Shown: positions 1-10,172, numbered from the stretch's first letter. The stretch is DNA of 64,000 nt from Lachnospiraceae bacterium C1.1 (GCA_030434875.1 JAUISW010000001.1:3982001-4046000), one strand, 5' to 3'. The notes: generated from the sequence alone by a model not told the origin. Made by a program: numbers and translations.

Positions 1-1377
1 TGGTATGTAATATCAAACGTGCTAATCAGGGCTGTGGGTATCCTTACCGCACCGATCTACACAAGACTCTTAACAACAGCAGAAACCGGATATGCCAATA
101 ATTTTAATAATTATGTCAGTATCCTAAGTGTAATAGCCGGCCTCTGTCTCATATATTCAGTCGGCAGAGCCAAACTTGATTTTGCGGATCATTTTGACGA
201 GTATTTATCATCTATACAGTCACTTTCAGGAGCTTTCGGAATCCTTGTCATGGCAGCGGTGTTTATATTCTGTCCGGCAGAGGGAATGCTTCAGTTTGAA
301 AGGACTGTGGTATTGATACTTTTTGCTTATCTGGCTCTTTATCCGTCGATAGACTATATGCAGTATAAATACCGTTTTGAGTACAGATATAAGGAAAATA
401 TCGCGATCTCAGTGATAATTACCGTATCCACTGTGATCCTGACACTTATAATGCTCTTTGCAATGCCGGATAACAGAGGATTTGCGAAGATACTCGGTAC
501 GGTAATTCCGGGTGGACTTGCGGCTTTATGGTGTTATATCAACATAATCCGCAAGGGAAAGACCTTTTACAATAAAGAATACTGGCTCTATGCATTGAGA
601 ATATCGCTTCCGATGATACCGCACGGTCTTGCTATGCTCCTTCTTGCAAGGATAGATACCTCGATGATAGCAAATATCTGCAACTATTCAGATGTAGGTC
701 TGTATACATCAGGCTACACAATAGGAAGTCTGCTGATGTTTGTCACAAATGCAGTGGGAAATGCCTGGCTTCCCTGGTTTAATGAAAGGCTTTATGAGAA
801 CGATTATAAGTCGATCAGGGATAAAAACCGCTATATGATGGCCGCAGGCTGTGCTATAACGCTTGTATTTATCGCAGCTGCGCCCGAGGCTGTAAAGATA
901 CTCTATGCACCGGCTTATCATGAAGCGATGTATGTAGTTCCGCCGGTGGCACTGGGAACTTTATGCCAGTATTTTTACACAAACTATGTAAATGTTGAGC
1001 TTTTTTATAAAAAAACATCATTGATCGCTGTAAATTCATGTATTGCTGCAGTTGCCGACATAGGACTGAATGCCTATTTCATACCGAGATACGGCTATAT
1101 TGCGGCAGCATACACAACACTGGCAGGATATTTTATCCTGATGATACTCCATTTCCTGTCTACGCGCTTTATCCTGAAAATTAAGCTTTACAGTGATTTT
1201 TTGTACTTTATCCTTTTGCTCGCAACATCGGCAGCCGGTATAGGATGTCTCATGCTTTATGACCACTGGATCATAAGATATGCGGCAGGATTAATAATAT
1301 TAGGAATTTTGGCATATTGGCAAAATGATGTTATAATGGCAATGGTGTTTAAAATCAAGAACAGAAAAAAGAGCTGA
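1..1377 (+). CDS. Polysaccharide flippase (Wzx/MOP family), 5'-truncated by window edge
   Basis: The reading frame is open from base 1, so the gene begins before the window; the GTG at 19 is internal. The visible residues start with a TAPIYTRLL segment, which is typical of the first helix of O-antigen/teichuronic-type flippases (MVF/MOP superfamily). The rest is a chain of about a dozen hydrophobic segments with short polar loops and a Lys/Arg-rich C-terminal tail. Members of this family move undecaprenyl-linked oligosaccharides to the outer face of the cytoplasmic membrane. It is followed 29 bases later by a nucleotide-sugar gene and is the first visible gene of a glycan operon. A second flippase lies at 8709-10163, so the operon may handle two glycans, or one may be a remnant. 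The family call is confident; the substrate is unknown. Confidence 0.85.
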   Translation, partial: WYVISNVLIRAVGILTAPIYTRLLTTAETGYANNFNNYVSILSVIAGLCLIYSVGRAKLDFADHFDEYLSSIQSLSGAFGILVMAAVFIFCPAEGMLQFERTVVLILFAYLALYPSIDYMQYKYRFEYRYKENIAISVIITVSTVILTLIMLFAMPDNRGFAKILGTVIPGGLAALWCYINIIRKGKTFYNKEYWLYALRISLPMIPHGLAMLLLARIDTSMIANICNYSDVGLYTSGYTIGSLLMFVTNAVGNAWLPWFNERLYENDYKSIRDKNRYMMAAGCAITLVFIAAAPEAVKILYAPAYHEAMYVVPPVALGTLCQYFYTNYVNVELFYKKTSLIAVNSCIAAVADIGLNAYFIPRYGYIAAAYTTLAGYFILMILHFLSTRFILKIKLYSDFLYFILLLATSAAGIGCLMLYDHWIIRYAAGLIILGILAYWQNDVIMAMVFKIKNRKKS

Positions 1378-1406
1378 ATCGGAGGATTCGGCTATGTAGG
1401 AAGAGA

Positions 1407-3041
1407 ATGAATATTTTAGTAGTTATCCCGGCGCGCGGAGGTTCAAAGAGAATACCCCGGAAGAATGTGCGCCTTATGTGTGGAAAGCCGCTCATACTCT
1501 ACTCTGTAGAGCATGCAATGGCTCTTTCAAAGAAATACGATGCAGATGTTGCAGTTTCAACAGATGATGAAGAGCTTGCAGCGATAATAGAGGACAGCGG
1601 CGCAGAGCTTATAGAGCGAGGCGAGGAGCTTTCGGCGGATTCGGTAACTTTAGATCCCGTTATCTACGATGCAGTTGTCAAAATGGAAGAGAGAAAGTCT
1701 AAGAGTTATGACTGTGTCATAACAATGCAGGCAACGAGCCCGACCTTAAAAACAGAAACTCTTTTGGGCGCTCTCGAATATTTTGAGAAGGGTGATTACG
1801 ATACAGTTATCAGCGTTGTAAATAAACCGCACCTTTCATGGACAAAGAAGGACGGAGCGATAGTCAAGAACTACGATAAACGTCTTAATTCACAGGAGCT
1901 TCCGGCAAATTATTTAGAGACCGGAGCTTTTGTCATGTCAAAACGTGCTGTTGTTAAGAAGGATTCGAGGATCGGAGCTAAGATCTCCGTCTATGAAACT
2001 TCTGCGATAGAAGCTGTAGATATCGATACTGACGAGGACTGGATAACGGCTGAGGCAATACTTGGCAGAAAGAAGATACTTTTTCACTGCATAGGTCAGA
2101 GAAAACTCGGAATGGGTCATGTTTACAGATGCCTTTCAATAGCCTATAAGCTTGTGGGACATGAACTCCTCTTTGTTACCGATGACAAGAGTGAAATGGG
2201 TATAGAGAGACTTAAAAATTCATTCTTCCCTTATAAGGTAGTTTCGGGACTTGAGGATTTTGATCGGGTTCTTAAGGATTACAATCCGGATATAGTCGTA
2301 AATGATATCCTCGATACAACAGAGGAACTTATGAGCCTTGAAAGAAAATATGCCGGAAGGATCGTCAATTTCGAGGATATGGGCAAGGGCGCAAGGCTTG
2401 CGGATGTTGTAATAAATGCCCTTTATGAGAATAATTCAAAGCGTTCCGGAAATGTTAAGGAAGGCTCGGATTATTATTTCATCAGAGATGAATTCTTAGA
2501 GCAGAAGCCAAAGGCTTTCAGCGAAGAATGCAAAAATATCATGATAATCTTTGGCGGAGCTGATCCGGCTGACCTCACAGGAAAGCTTTACAGGGTATGC
2601 CAGAGACTTCATAATGCACTGCCCGGCTGTGAATTTCATTTTATCACCGGATTTGCATATATTGGCAAGGACAATATAAAGGATATACCTGAAAAAAATA
2701 TTTTTATACATAAAGATGTTAAACGCGTTTCGGCATATATGAAAAATGCGGACATCGCGGTAACAAGTCAGGGACGTACTATCTACGAGCTTGCAAGCAT
2801 GGGAGTTCCTGCGATTGTAATGGCTCAGAATGTCAGAGAGGCAGAGCACGTATTTGCAGCTATCCAGAATGGCTTTATAAACTTAGGTCTTGGAGAGAAG
2901 CTGGATGAGGATTCGATAGCGAAGACGGTAAGATGGCTGGCAGATACGCCGAATGTAAGACGTGAGATGAGGGCTGCCGAGCTTACTCACAGATTTGAGA
3001 AGGGACAGCAGCGAGTTATAGACCTTATTTTGGAGAAGTGA
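1407..3041 (+). CDS. Fused CMP-nonulosonate synthetase / PseG-like UDP-sugar hydrolase
   Basis: Residues 1-225 match acylneuraminate cytidylyltransferases (NeuA/PseF): the N-terminal VVIPARGGSKRIPRKN signature, a DDEE stretch, and a QATSPT motif that binds the nucleotide. From about residue 225 a second domain begins with GMGHVYRCLSIA, the N-terminal motif of PseG-type UDP-sugar hydrolases. It ends with a GT28-like C-terminal half containing TSQGRTIYELASMGVP. In the pseudaminic-acid pathway PseG removes UDP from the 2,4-diacetamido-altrose intermediate and PseF later activates the nonulosonate with CMP, so one polypeptide would carry two non-consecutive steps. The other pathway enzymes are not in the window and are probably upstream. 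A legionaminic- or sialic-acid-like product is also possible. The start is ATG 1407 with AGGAAGAG before it. Confidence 0.83.
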   Translation: MNILVVIPARGGSKRIPRKNVRLMCGKPLILYSVEHAMALSKKYDADVAVSTDDEELAAIIEDSGAELIERGEELSADSVTLDPVIYDAVVKMEERKSKSYDCVITMQATSPTLKTETLLGALEYFEKGDYDTVISVVNKPHLSWTKKDGAIVKNYDKRLNSQELPANYLETGAFVMSKRAVVKKDSRIGAKISVYETSAIEAVDIDTDEDWITAEAILGRKKILFHCIGQRKLGMGHVYRCLSIAYKLVGHELLFVTDDKSEMGIERLKNSFFPYKVVSGLEDFDRVLKDYNPDIVVNDILDTTEELMSLERKYAGRIVNFEDMGKGARLADVVINALYENNSKRSGNVKEGSDYYFIRDEFLEQKPKAFSEECKNIMIIFGGADPADLTGKLYRVCQRLHNALPGCEFHFITGFAYIGKDNIKDIPEKNIFIHKDVKRVSAYMKNADIAVTSQGRTIYELASMGVPAIVMAQNVREAEHVFAAIQNGFINLGLGEKLDEDSIAKTVRWLADTPNVRREMRAAELTHRFEKGQQRVIDLILEK

Positions 3042-3070
3042 TCTTTTTATAGAATTTGGGGAATTATCAG

Positions 3071-4291
3071 ATGGAGAGACCGGAAAAGGTATTATTTATA
3101 AATACAATATGTGGGACAGGTTCCACAGGAAGACTTGTGACCGGACTTATGGATTCTCTTGAGATCAGGGGGATCGATTCCATGTGCGCCTATGGAAGAT
3201 GGGAGGCACCGGAAAAGTATAAGTCATACAGAGTCGGAAATAATCTGGATGTGGTAGTTCATGGGGTACTGAGCCGTGTGACTGATAGGCATGCCCTTTA
3301 TTCTAACGCTGCCACAAGGAAGCTTATAGATGAAATAAAGAAATATGACCCTGATATAATCCATCTCCACAATGTGCATGGTTATTATCTGAATTTTAAG
3401 ATCCTTTTTAATTATCTTAAGAGCTGCGGAAAGAGAATAGTCTGGACGCTGCATGACTGCTGGACTTTTACAGGTCATTGCTCACATTATGAATATATTG
3501 GCTGTGATAAATGGCTCGAGGGCTGCAGCCACTGTCCGCAGAAGGATCAGTATCCGAAGACCATGCTCCTCGATGCTTCAAAGTCTAATTATGAATTAAA
3601 AAAGAAAATGTTCACAGGGATAGAGAATCTGACTATTGTGACACCTTCAAAATGGCTTGCAGGCGAAGTTGGGAAGTCATTTCTCAAGGAATATCCTGTG
3701 GTCGTAGTACCAACAGGCATCAATTTAAGCCGATTCCGTCCCGTGGAATCTGATATCCGTGATCAGTATGAGATCGGTACGAGGAAGCTCATATTGGGAA
3801 TCGCAAATCCCTGGAGAGAACGCAAGGGATACAACGATTTTATAAAGCTTGCCGAAATGCTGGATGATGACTACAGGATAGTGATGATAGGGCTTAAGAA
3901 AAATCAGCTTGGAGCACTTCCGGATAATATAATCGGCCTGGAAAAGACTGACAGTATAGAGGATATCGTTAAATGGTATACGGCAGCGGATGTTTATGTA
4001 AATCTTACATATGAGGATACATTCCCGACTACAAATATTGAGTCGATGGCCTGCGGAACACCTGTAATAACCTATAGAGCCGGAGGAAGTCCGGAATCGG
4101 TCAACAGCAGGACGGGAGCAATAGTAGAAAAGAATGATCTGGCAGCAGTTCGCAAGGCAATAGATGACGTTACTGACAGAAATGATCAGAGAGTAAGGGA
4201 ATTCTGCCTTGGAAAGGCAAAGGATTACTCGGCAGCAAAGCGCTACGAGGAATACATGACAAAAGTTTACGGTTTGAAGCGCGTTTATTGA
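3071..4291 (+). CDS. Glycosyltransferase family 4
   Basis: This is a GT-B fold transferase of 406 residues. The N-terminal half carries TWTLHDCW and a cysteine cluster (GCxxWxxGCxxCP) seen in WcaC/colanic-acid-type GT4 enzymes. The C-terminal half has an E-x7-E-like donor site in YEDTFPTTNIESMACGTPVI. It likely adds one sugar to a lipid-linked glycan on the cytosolic face of the membrane. The ATG at 3071 is preferred over an in-frame TTG at 3056 because GGGGA at 3058-3062 sits 8 bases before the ATG. An 8-bp hairpin (arms 4279-4286 and 4294-4301) spans the stop codon; it lacks a U tract, so it is not a clear terminator. Sugar specificity cannot be read from the sequence. Confidence 0.87.
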   Translation: MERPEKVLFINTICGTGSTGRLVTGLMDSLEIRGIDSMCAYGRWEAPEKYKSYRVGNNLDVVVHGVLSRVTDRHALYSNAATRKLIDEIKKYDPDIIHLHNVHGYYLNFKILFNYLKSCGKRIVWTLHDCWTFTGHCSHYEYIGCDKWLEGCSHCPQKDQYPKTMLLDASKSNYELKKKMFTGIENLTIVTPSKWLAGEVGKSFLKEYPVVVVPTGINLSRFRPVESDIRDQYEIGTRKLILGIANPWRERKGYNDFIKLAEMLDDDYRIVMIGLKKNQLGALPDNIIGLEKTDSIEDIVKWYTAADVYVNLTYEDTFPTTNIESMACGTPVITYRAGGSPESVNSRTGAIVEKNDLAAVRKAIDDVTDRNDQRVREFCLGKAKDYSAAKRYEEYMTKVYGLKRVY

Positions 4292-4325
4292 TGAAACGCG
4301 CCGGCATAAAATAACAGAAAATCAG

Positions 4326-6431
4326 ATGAAGAAATTTTGCAGCAGATTTAAGAACAGCATAATGGGAATATTTGCCGCCTTTATATATTTAGGCGGCTAT
4401 ATCGCGTTATTCGGACTTTTCGGTATCGAAAACCGGCAGACAAGAGTAATTTCAAGAACTTCGGTAATGATGACACTTGCCTATATGGGAGTCATGTATG
4501 TCCTTACAAGGATATACGGAGGCTTTGACACGGGAAAAAGAAACCGGGGGCAGATAAGGCTTTCGTTGATACTCGCGCATTTTCTTACGGATCTGGCGGC
4601 TTATGCGGTATTGATCGTTATGACGACAAATGATGAGAATGGCAGGAAGATTCTCTTTCTTTCTCCGTGGGCACCGCTGGCAGCATTTCTGATACAATTC
4701 ATTCTGATCGTATTCTTCGTATATCAGGGTAACCGCTTTTACAGCTGGGTAGTACCGCCGAAAAAGACATTGGTCGTACTTGCGGATTTCTCTGAAAAAG
4801 CGAATGTCTTAAGAGTTATAAAAAATTCAGGTGAGCTTTTTGATATAACGCGTATCATCCGTTATGATGACGCAGAAGTAAAGAAACATATCAAGGAATC
4901 CGATGCAGTATTTTTCTATGATCTACCTTCACCGGATAAGCAGATACTTACGGAATACTGCTATAAGCATTTAAAAAGTGTCTACTCGAATCCGTCTCTT
5001 TCAGATATTGTTACGAAAAGCTCTGAAAACAGAATGTTTGGAGACCTTCCTTTCTTTGCAAAGGAATTTTCAGGCATGACCATGGAACAGAGGATAATCA
5101 AAAGGCTTATGGATATTTTCATATCAGCCTTTTTCCTTATAATTGCTTCGCCGATAATGCTTCTTTCAGCAATCCTCATAAAGTTAGATGACGGTGGACC
5201 GGTATTTTTTAGACAGAAAAGGGCGACGATACGCGGAAGAGTTTTCAATATATATAAATTTCGTACAATGAAGCAGAATTCCGAAAATATTTCGGTGTCT
5301 GCGAATGATTCGAGAATTACAAAGGCCGGAGAATTTTTAAGAAAATACAGGATTGATGAGATCCCTCAGTTTCTGAACGTTATCAGAGGAGAAATGTCGC
5401 TGGTGGGACCGAGACCGGAAATGCTCGAAAATGTAAATGAATACGAGAAAGAGCTTCCGGAATTCAGATACAGGCTTCGAATGAAAGCAGGTCTTACAGG
5501 TCTGGCGCAGGTCGCAGGCAGATACAATACTTCCTCGAGAGACAAGCTCGTACTTGATCTTATGTATATTGAAAATTTCAGTATAAGCATGGATATAAGT
5601 CTTTTATTCCAGACTATACTTGTTTTCTTTAATGCTGATGATTCTACGGAGGCTTTTGGAACTGTGGAGTCAGGAGAAGATAAATCGGATATGCTCATGA
5701 GCATTGTCACGGTTTCCTATAATTCTGAAGCTACGATAAGTCGTACTATCGAGTCGGTCTTAAATCAGACCTACAAGCATATAGAATATATAATCATAGA
5801 CGGAGCCAGCAGTGACAGGACCGTTGAGATCGCAGAATCATACAGAGAGGCCTTTGAAAAGAAGGGATATATCTACAGGATATACTCTGAAAAAGACAAG
5901 GGTATCTATGATGCCATGAATAAAGGCGTCTTAAAGGCTGAAGGAGAGATCGTCGGAATTATAAACAGCGATGACTGGTATGAAGTCGATGCAGTTGAAA
6001 ATGTTGCGGAAAAGTATTGGATAGAGGACTTTGATCTTTGCTTTGCCGATCTCAGGATGCATATGCCGAGCGGCGATACATTTATAAAAAAAGCACGGCT
6101 CAGAAAATATATAACAAGCCGTGACTGGAATCATCCGACCCAGTTCGTGAAGAGATCGGTATATGACAAGCATCTTTTCAGACTCAAGAACATGAGTGAC
6201 GATATGGAATTTTATTTCAGAGTGAGAAGGGCAGGATATAAGATAACGGTAATCCATGAGACACTGGCTAATTTCCAGATGGGCGGTGTTTCAAGCAAGA
6301 TAAAGGCATCGGAGATAATTCCGAGAATAAAGAGACGCTATGAGGTATACAGGGTGAATGGCTACAGCAGATTTTATATTTTTGAATGTGTGGCCTTTGA
6401 ACTGATCAAATTTATTACATCGAGGTTTTGA
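4326..6431 (+). CDS. Initiating sugar-phosphate transferase fused to GT2 glycosyltransferase
   Basis: The 701-residue protein has four N-terminal membrane segments and a short nucleotide-binding-like middle. Around residues 255-445 is a bacterial sugar transferase domain (WcaJ/PglC class) with the DGGPVFFRQKR, FRTMK and LVGPRPE motifs. A GT-A domain of family 2 starts near residue 457, with the SIVTVSYNS start, a DGASSD motif and an INSDDW metal site. The first half should load a sugar phosphate onto undecaprenyl phosphate; the second should add a further sugar or another residue. Initiating enzymes are usually separate proteins, so the fusion suggests coupling of the first two steps. The gene ends one base into the next reading frame, which suggests translational coupling. 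The domain calls are firm, the sugars unknown. Confidence 0.88.
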   Translation: MKKFCSRFKNSIMGIFAAFIYLGGYIALFGLFGIENRQTRVISRTSVMMTLAYMGVMYVLTRIYGGFDTGKRNRGQIRLSLILAHFLTDLAAYAVLIVMTTNDENGRKILFLSPWAPLAAFLIQFILIVFFVYQGNRFYSWVVPPKKTLVVLADFSEKANVLRVIKNSGELFDITRIIRYDDAEVKKHIKESDAVFFYDLPSPDKQILTEYCYKHLKSVYSNPSLSDIVTKSSENRMFGDLPFFAKEFSGMTMEQRIIKRLMDIFISAFFLIIASPIMLLSAILIKLDDGGPVFFRQKRATIRGRVFNIYKFRTMKQNSENISVSANDSRITKAGEFLRKYRIDEIPQFLNVIRGEMSLVGPRPEMLENVNEYEKELPEFRYRLRMKAGLTGLAQVAGRYNTSSRDKLVLDLMYIENFSISMDISLLFQTILVFFNADDSTEAFGTVESGEDKSDMLMSIVTVSYNSEATISRTIESVLNQTYKHIEYIIIDGASSDRTVEIAESYREAFEKKGYIYRIYSEKDKGIYDAMNKGVLKAEGEIVGIINSDDWYEVDAVENVAEKYWIEDFDLCFADLRMHMPSGDTFIKKARLRKYITSRDWNHPTQFVKRSVYDKHLFRLKNMSDDMEFYFRVRRAGYKITVIHETLANFQMGGVSSKIKASEIIPRIKRRYEVYRVNGYSRFYIFECVAFELIKFITSRF

Positions 6432-6439
6432 CCGGAAAC

Positions 6440-7606
6440 ATGAAGCTTACATTTTTTTCAAATTATTTTAATCATCATCAGGAAGCTCTATGTAATGAGC
6501 TTTATAAACTTTTAGGAGACGGATTTACTTTCGTTGAAACAGAGGAGATCGAGGAATTCCGTTCTAAAATGGGATGGGGAAAAGAGGCTATTCCGCCTTA
6601 TGTCCTTAAATCACATACATCGGCCGAAAACCTTCAAAAAGCCTATGAACTTGGTGAGTCCAGTGATGTTGTCATCATGGGTACGGCACCTGAGGATATG
6701 ATAGAAAAGAGACTTGATGAAAATAAGCTGACTTTCAGATATTCTGAGAGACCCTTAAAAGAGGGAAGAGTAAAAGTGCTTATTCCTCGTCTTGCAAAGA
6801 AGTTTTATCATAATCATTACAGGAACAGGGATAAAAATATCTATATTCTGGCAGCAAGTGCCTTCTGCTCATCAGATTACAAATTTATGCAGTCCTATAT
6901 CGGAAAATGTTTTAAATTCGGCTATTTTCCAAAGGCTGAAACAAAGTCATTTCAGGAGCTTGCAAGGCTTAAGGATAAAAACCAGCCTCCGAAAATACTC
7001 TGGGCAGGACGTTTCCTTAAGCTTAAAAGAGCAGACTTGTTTTTATATGCTGCGAAGAAATGCAGAGATGATGGTTATAAATTTACAATTGAACTTGTAG
7101 GCGACGGAACAGAGGAAAAAAAGCTCCGTGCACTTGTTAAGGAACTTGGATTAAAGGACATTACCGAATTTAAGGGATTCCTTTCTCCGGAGGAGACCAG
7201 AATGGAGATGGAAAAGGCTGATGTATTCGTAATGACCAGCAATTTCCTCGAGGGCTGGGGCTCGGTAATTTATGAGGCTCTTTCGTCGGGATGCGCCGTG
7301 ATCGCAAGCCATGCGGCAGGGGCAACACCTTTCCTTGTAAGACAGGGTAAGACAGGCTATGTCTTTAAGAACGGAAGTGATGAAAGCCTTGCAGAAAAGA
7401 TGGAGATCGTTTTAAGAAACAGAGATCTGGCAAGGGAACTCGGACATGCAGCCTATGACAATATGCAGAAATACTGGAATCCCCGTGTTGCAGCAGAACG
7501 TATAGTAGAGCTTTCGGAAGCTATGCTCAAGGGTGAAAAGGTAAATTATGAGCATGGTCCGCTTTCGAAATGCAAAGATATTTATAATAATTGGTTTAAA
7601 GAATGA
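6440..7606 (+). CDS. Glycosyltransferase family 4
   Basis: The product of 388 residues starts MKLTFFSNYFNHHQ, a usual opening for capsule GT4 enzymes. It contains the ILWAGRF donor-lobe entry and a C-terminal EGWGSVIYEALSSGCAVIAS segment with the GT4 E-x7-E pattern. A TTG at 6428 would overlap the previous stop, but the ATG at 6440 matches the expected family start better; no strong Shine-Dalgarno sequence is visible. It overlaps the next gene by ATGA (7603-7606), so the two are probably translated in a coupled way. It most likely acts on the same lipid-linked glycan as its neighbours. Confidence 0.87.
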   Translation: MKLTFFSNYFNHHQEALCNELYKLLGDGFTFVETEEIEEFRSKMGWGKEAIPPYVLKSHTSAENLQKAYELGESSDVVIMGTAPEDMIEKRLDENKLTFRYSERPLKEGRVKVLIPRLAKKFYHNHYRNRDKNIYILAASAFCSSDYKFMQSYIGKCFKFGYFPKAETKSFQELARLKDKNQPPKILWAGRFLKLKRADLFLYAAKKCRDDGYKFTIELVGDGTEEKKLRALVKELGLKDITEFKGFLSPEETRMEMEKADVFVMTSNFLEGWGSVIYEALSSGCAVIASHAAGATPFLVRQGKTGYVFKNGSDESLAEKMEIVLRNRDLARELGHAAYDNMQKYWNPRVAAERIVELSEAMLKGEKVNYEHGPLSKCKDIYNNWFKE

Positions 7607-8712
7607 AGAAAATCCTTTATTTAATGGAATATCCCATTGACCTTCCGGGCGGGGCACAGCTTTCTACAAAGAGTATCTGCGATGCTCTTGTAAATGACAG
7701 TGAAAGCGGCTATGAACCGGTCGTGGTCTGTCCTGAGCTTTTGAAATTGAAGAAATCTGATTATTCTTTTAAGATCAGAACTTATAAAATGGGAGATAAT
7801 CGCTTAATTAATCTGATATACAGAATTTCGGCATTTAAAAAGATCATCAGGGAAGAAAAGCCTGATCTTATACATATTGAAATGTCAGAATCTCTCATAA
7901 CCTACGGTTTTATAAAGGGAACGTTTAAGGATATCCCTTATATCTATACCGACAGGGGAATGTATTTCGGATATCGAACACGCTCAAAGCTCTTCATGAT
8001 GCCGGTGCTTAAAAAAGCCTCTGCAATGGTAACAACTACTGACAGGAACAGAAAGCTCTGGGAGGAGAACAGCTCTGTAAGGCCTCTTTATACTATTCCA
8101 AATACGATAAGCGACAGCTTTGCGGTCTATGATGAAAAAAAGAAGAAAAAGGACGGACGTTTTGCGATAGGATTTGCAGGAAGGATCTGCATAGAAAAAG
8201 ACTGGCCTTTCGTACCGGTTCTTGTAAAAGCCTTAAATGATGCCGGGATAGATTTCGAAGTTCATCTGGTCCTGTCTCTTTTTGAGAAGGGCGATGACAT
8301 TAAGGCAAAGGAATTAAGGGATAAAATTGCAGAAATAGTCGGCGAAGAGAGGATAAAGTATTTTACAGAACTCAGCCAGGATGAAATGAGTGATTTTTAC
8401 TATAATATCGATCTTTTTGTCATGACTTCGCAGTTTGAGTCATTCGGAAAAGCCGCAGTTGAGGCAATGAGCCGTTCCTGCAGCGTAATATCTACTGAAG
8501 TCGGCGGTCTGCCGGAGGTAATAGGTAAGGAAGAGAATCTATACAGTAAAGATAATCTCTCAAAGGCAGTGGATTACGTAAAAAGGCTTTCAGAAGACAG
8601 AGAGCTGCTTCAATCTGACAGAAAGTATTTTCTTGAACGATACAGAGATAATTATACATCTGATGCTTATCTTAGAAGACATCTGGAACTCTATCGGAAG
8701 GTGGTCTCATGA
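7603..8712 (+). CDS. Glycosyltransferase family 4
   Basis: A 369-residue GT-B transferase. The N-terminus MKKILYLMEYPIDLPGGAQLS contains the glycine-rich loop of GT4 acceptor domains. The donor lobe shows IGFAGRICIEKDWPF and TSQFESFGKAAVEAMSRSCSVISTEVGGLPEV, with the conserved glutamates. It is joined by 4-base overlaps to the gene before and the gene after, so it lies in the middle of a tightly coupled operon. Specificity is unknown. Confidence 0.88.
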   Translation: MKKILYLMEYPIDLPGGAQLSTKSICDALVNDSESGYEPVVVCPELLKLKKSDYSFKIRTYKMGDNRLINLIYRISAFKKIIREEKPDLIHIEMSESLITYGFIKGTFKDIPYIYTDRGMYFGYRTRSKLFMMPVLKKASAMVTTTDRNRKLWEENSSVRPLYTIPNTISDSFAVYDEKKKKKDGRFAIGFAGRICIEKDWPFVPVLVKALNDAGIDFEVHLVLSLFEKGDDIKAKELRDKIAEIVGEERIKYFTELSQDEMSDFYYNIDLFVMTSQFESFGKAAVEAMSRSCSVISTEVGGLPEVIGKEENLYSKDNLSKAVDYVKRLSEDRELLQSDRKYFLERYRDNYTSDAYLRRHLELYRKVVS

Positions 8713-10163
8713 GCAGTTCGGAAAATAAAAAATCAGCGTTTGGAGGATTTCTAAGCTATTTTTACGGGAACTTTGTTGTTCTTTTGCTTGGCTTTGTCCA
8801 GACACCCCTTGTCACAAGAATTATGTCAACCGATGAATATGGCCGGACGGGCATGTTTGAAAAGGCAGTATCGATCATCTATATCTTCGCAGTCCTTGGT
8901 ATGGATCAGGCTTATATACGCTATTATTACAAAGAAGACGTGAATCGCAGGGCTCTTATGAGATCCTGCCTGATGCCCTCGCTCGGCATAGTCAGCGTTC
9001 TTCTTGTTTTTTACTTTATTTTCAGCGCGAGAGTGAATGAGTATCTTTTTGAAAAGAATGGTACGGATATAATCATATTAGTCGCAGCCTACACGCTGGT
9101 ATCGGTATTTGAGCGCTTTTTATTTCTGGATGTAAGAATGCAGCAGAACGGCGTTTTATATTCAAATATAAATATAACGCAGAAAATATTGAATATTGCT
9201 TTTATTTTTGCTGCCTGGTACTTTTTGGGAGATGATTTCAGGGTGGTGCTCTATGCAATGACTTTGTCATGGGGACTTACCACACTCTATCTCTGCATAC
9301 GTTATTTAATAAGGCTCAGAGACCCAAAGCTGTCAGAGAAAGACGGAAAAACTGTTTATCCGCGTTCTGAGCTGATAAAATATGGCACGCCTTTTATCCT
9401 CGTACTTTTGATGGAATGGCTTTTGTCTTCCTGTGATATGATAGCCCTTAAACAGTGGTCTGATTATTCAGAGATCGGCGTATACGAAGCTGCCATGAAA
9501 ATCATGGTGATCCTTCTGACCTTTAAGAACTCTTTTATTGCCTTCTGGTCACCGGTAGCCATGAAAAAATATGAACAGGAGAGCAGAGAGGATTCAACAG
9601 CATTTTTCAGAAATGCCTTTGATACAATAAGGTTTTTATCTGTAATTGCAGCTATCGGACTGATGATATTCCGTCGTGTTGTAGTACTTCTTTTAGGAGA
9701 GAGTTACAGAGGTGCGGATAAGATAATACCATTCCTCACCCTAATGCCGATCTTTGCCATGATGTTTGAGGTTACGGTGCAGGGAATAAAATTCGTAAAG
9801 AAAAATATGCTCTTAAATATAGCATCGGCGGCATCCATAGCCGTAAACATCATTGGAAATGTTCTTTTAGTACCCAGGCTTGCAGGTATTGGAGCGGCGA
9901 TAACAACGGGACTTTCTTATTTTATATATTTTGTGGCAGGCTCTTATATTTCAGAAAAAAGCTGGAAGGTCGGCTATGATTATAAAAGAACCTTTATTGA
10001 CAGTCTGATACTCGTTTTCATGGCATCTTTGGCGGCATTCAGCGATAAATTCCTTATGTCGGTTGCTGCGGGAATTGTCATGATAGCAGTAGTTTTTATT
10101 GTAGAAAGAAAAACTGTTATATATATTTTCAAGACAATATCTGAAAGGATGAAAGGAGGCTGA
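8709..10163 (+). CDS. Second polysaccharide flippase (Wzx/MOP family)
   Basis: A 484-residue protein with about 12-14 hydrophobic segments. It opens with SYFYGNFVVLLLGFVQTPLVTRIMS, the classic first helix of Wzx/RfbX transporters, and ends with ERMKGG. The start ATG overlaps the previous stop. It should export the lipid-linked repeat made by the neighbouring transferases. It differs from the flippase at the window start, so the locus has two non-identical exporters. Confidence 0.87.
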   Translation: MSSSENKKSAFGGFLSYFYGNFVVLLLGFVQTPLVTRIMSTDEYGRTGMFEKAVSIIYIFAVLGMDQAYIRYYYKEDVNRRALMRSCLMPSLGIVSVLLVFYFIFSARVNEYLFEKNGTDIIILVAAYTLVSVFERFLFLDVRMQQNGVLYSNINITQKILNIAFIFAAWYFLGDDFRVVLYAMTLSWGLTTLYLCIRYLIRLRDPKLSEKDGKTVYPRSELIKYGTPFILVLLMEWLLSSCDMIALKQWSDYSEIGVYEAAMKIMVILLTFKNSFIAFWSPVAMKKYEQESREDSTAFFRNAFDTIRFLSVIAAIGLMIFRRVVVLLLGESYRGADKIIPFLTLMPIFAMMFEVTVQGIKFVKKNMLLNIASAASIAVNIIGNVLLVPRLAGIGAAITTGLSYFIYFVAGSYISEKSWKVGYDYKRTFIDSLILVFMASLAAFSDKFLMSVAAGIVMIAVVFIVERKTVIYIFKTISERMKGG

Positions 10164-10172
10164 TGACAGCAT

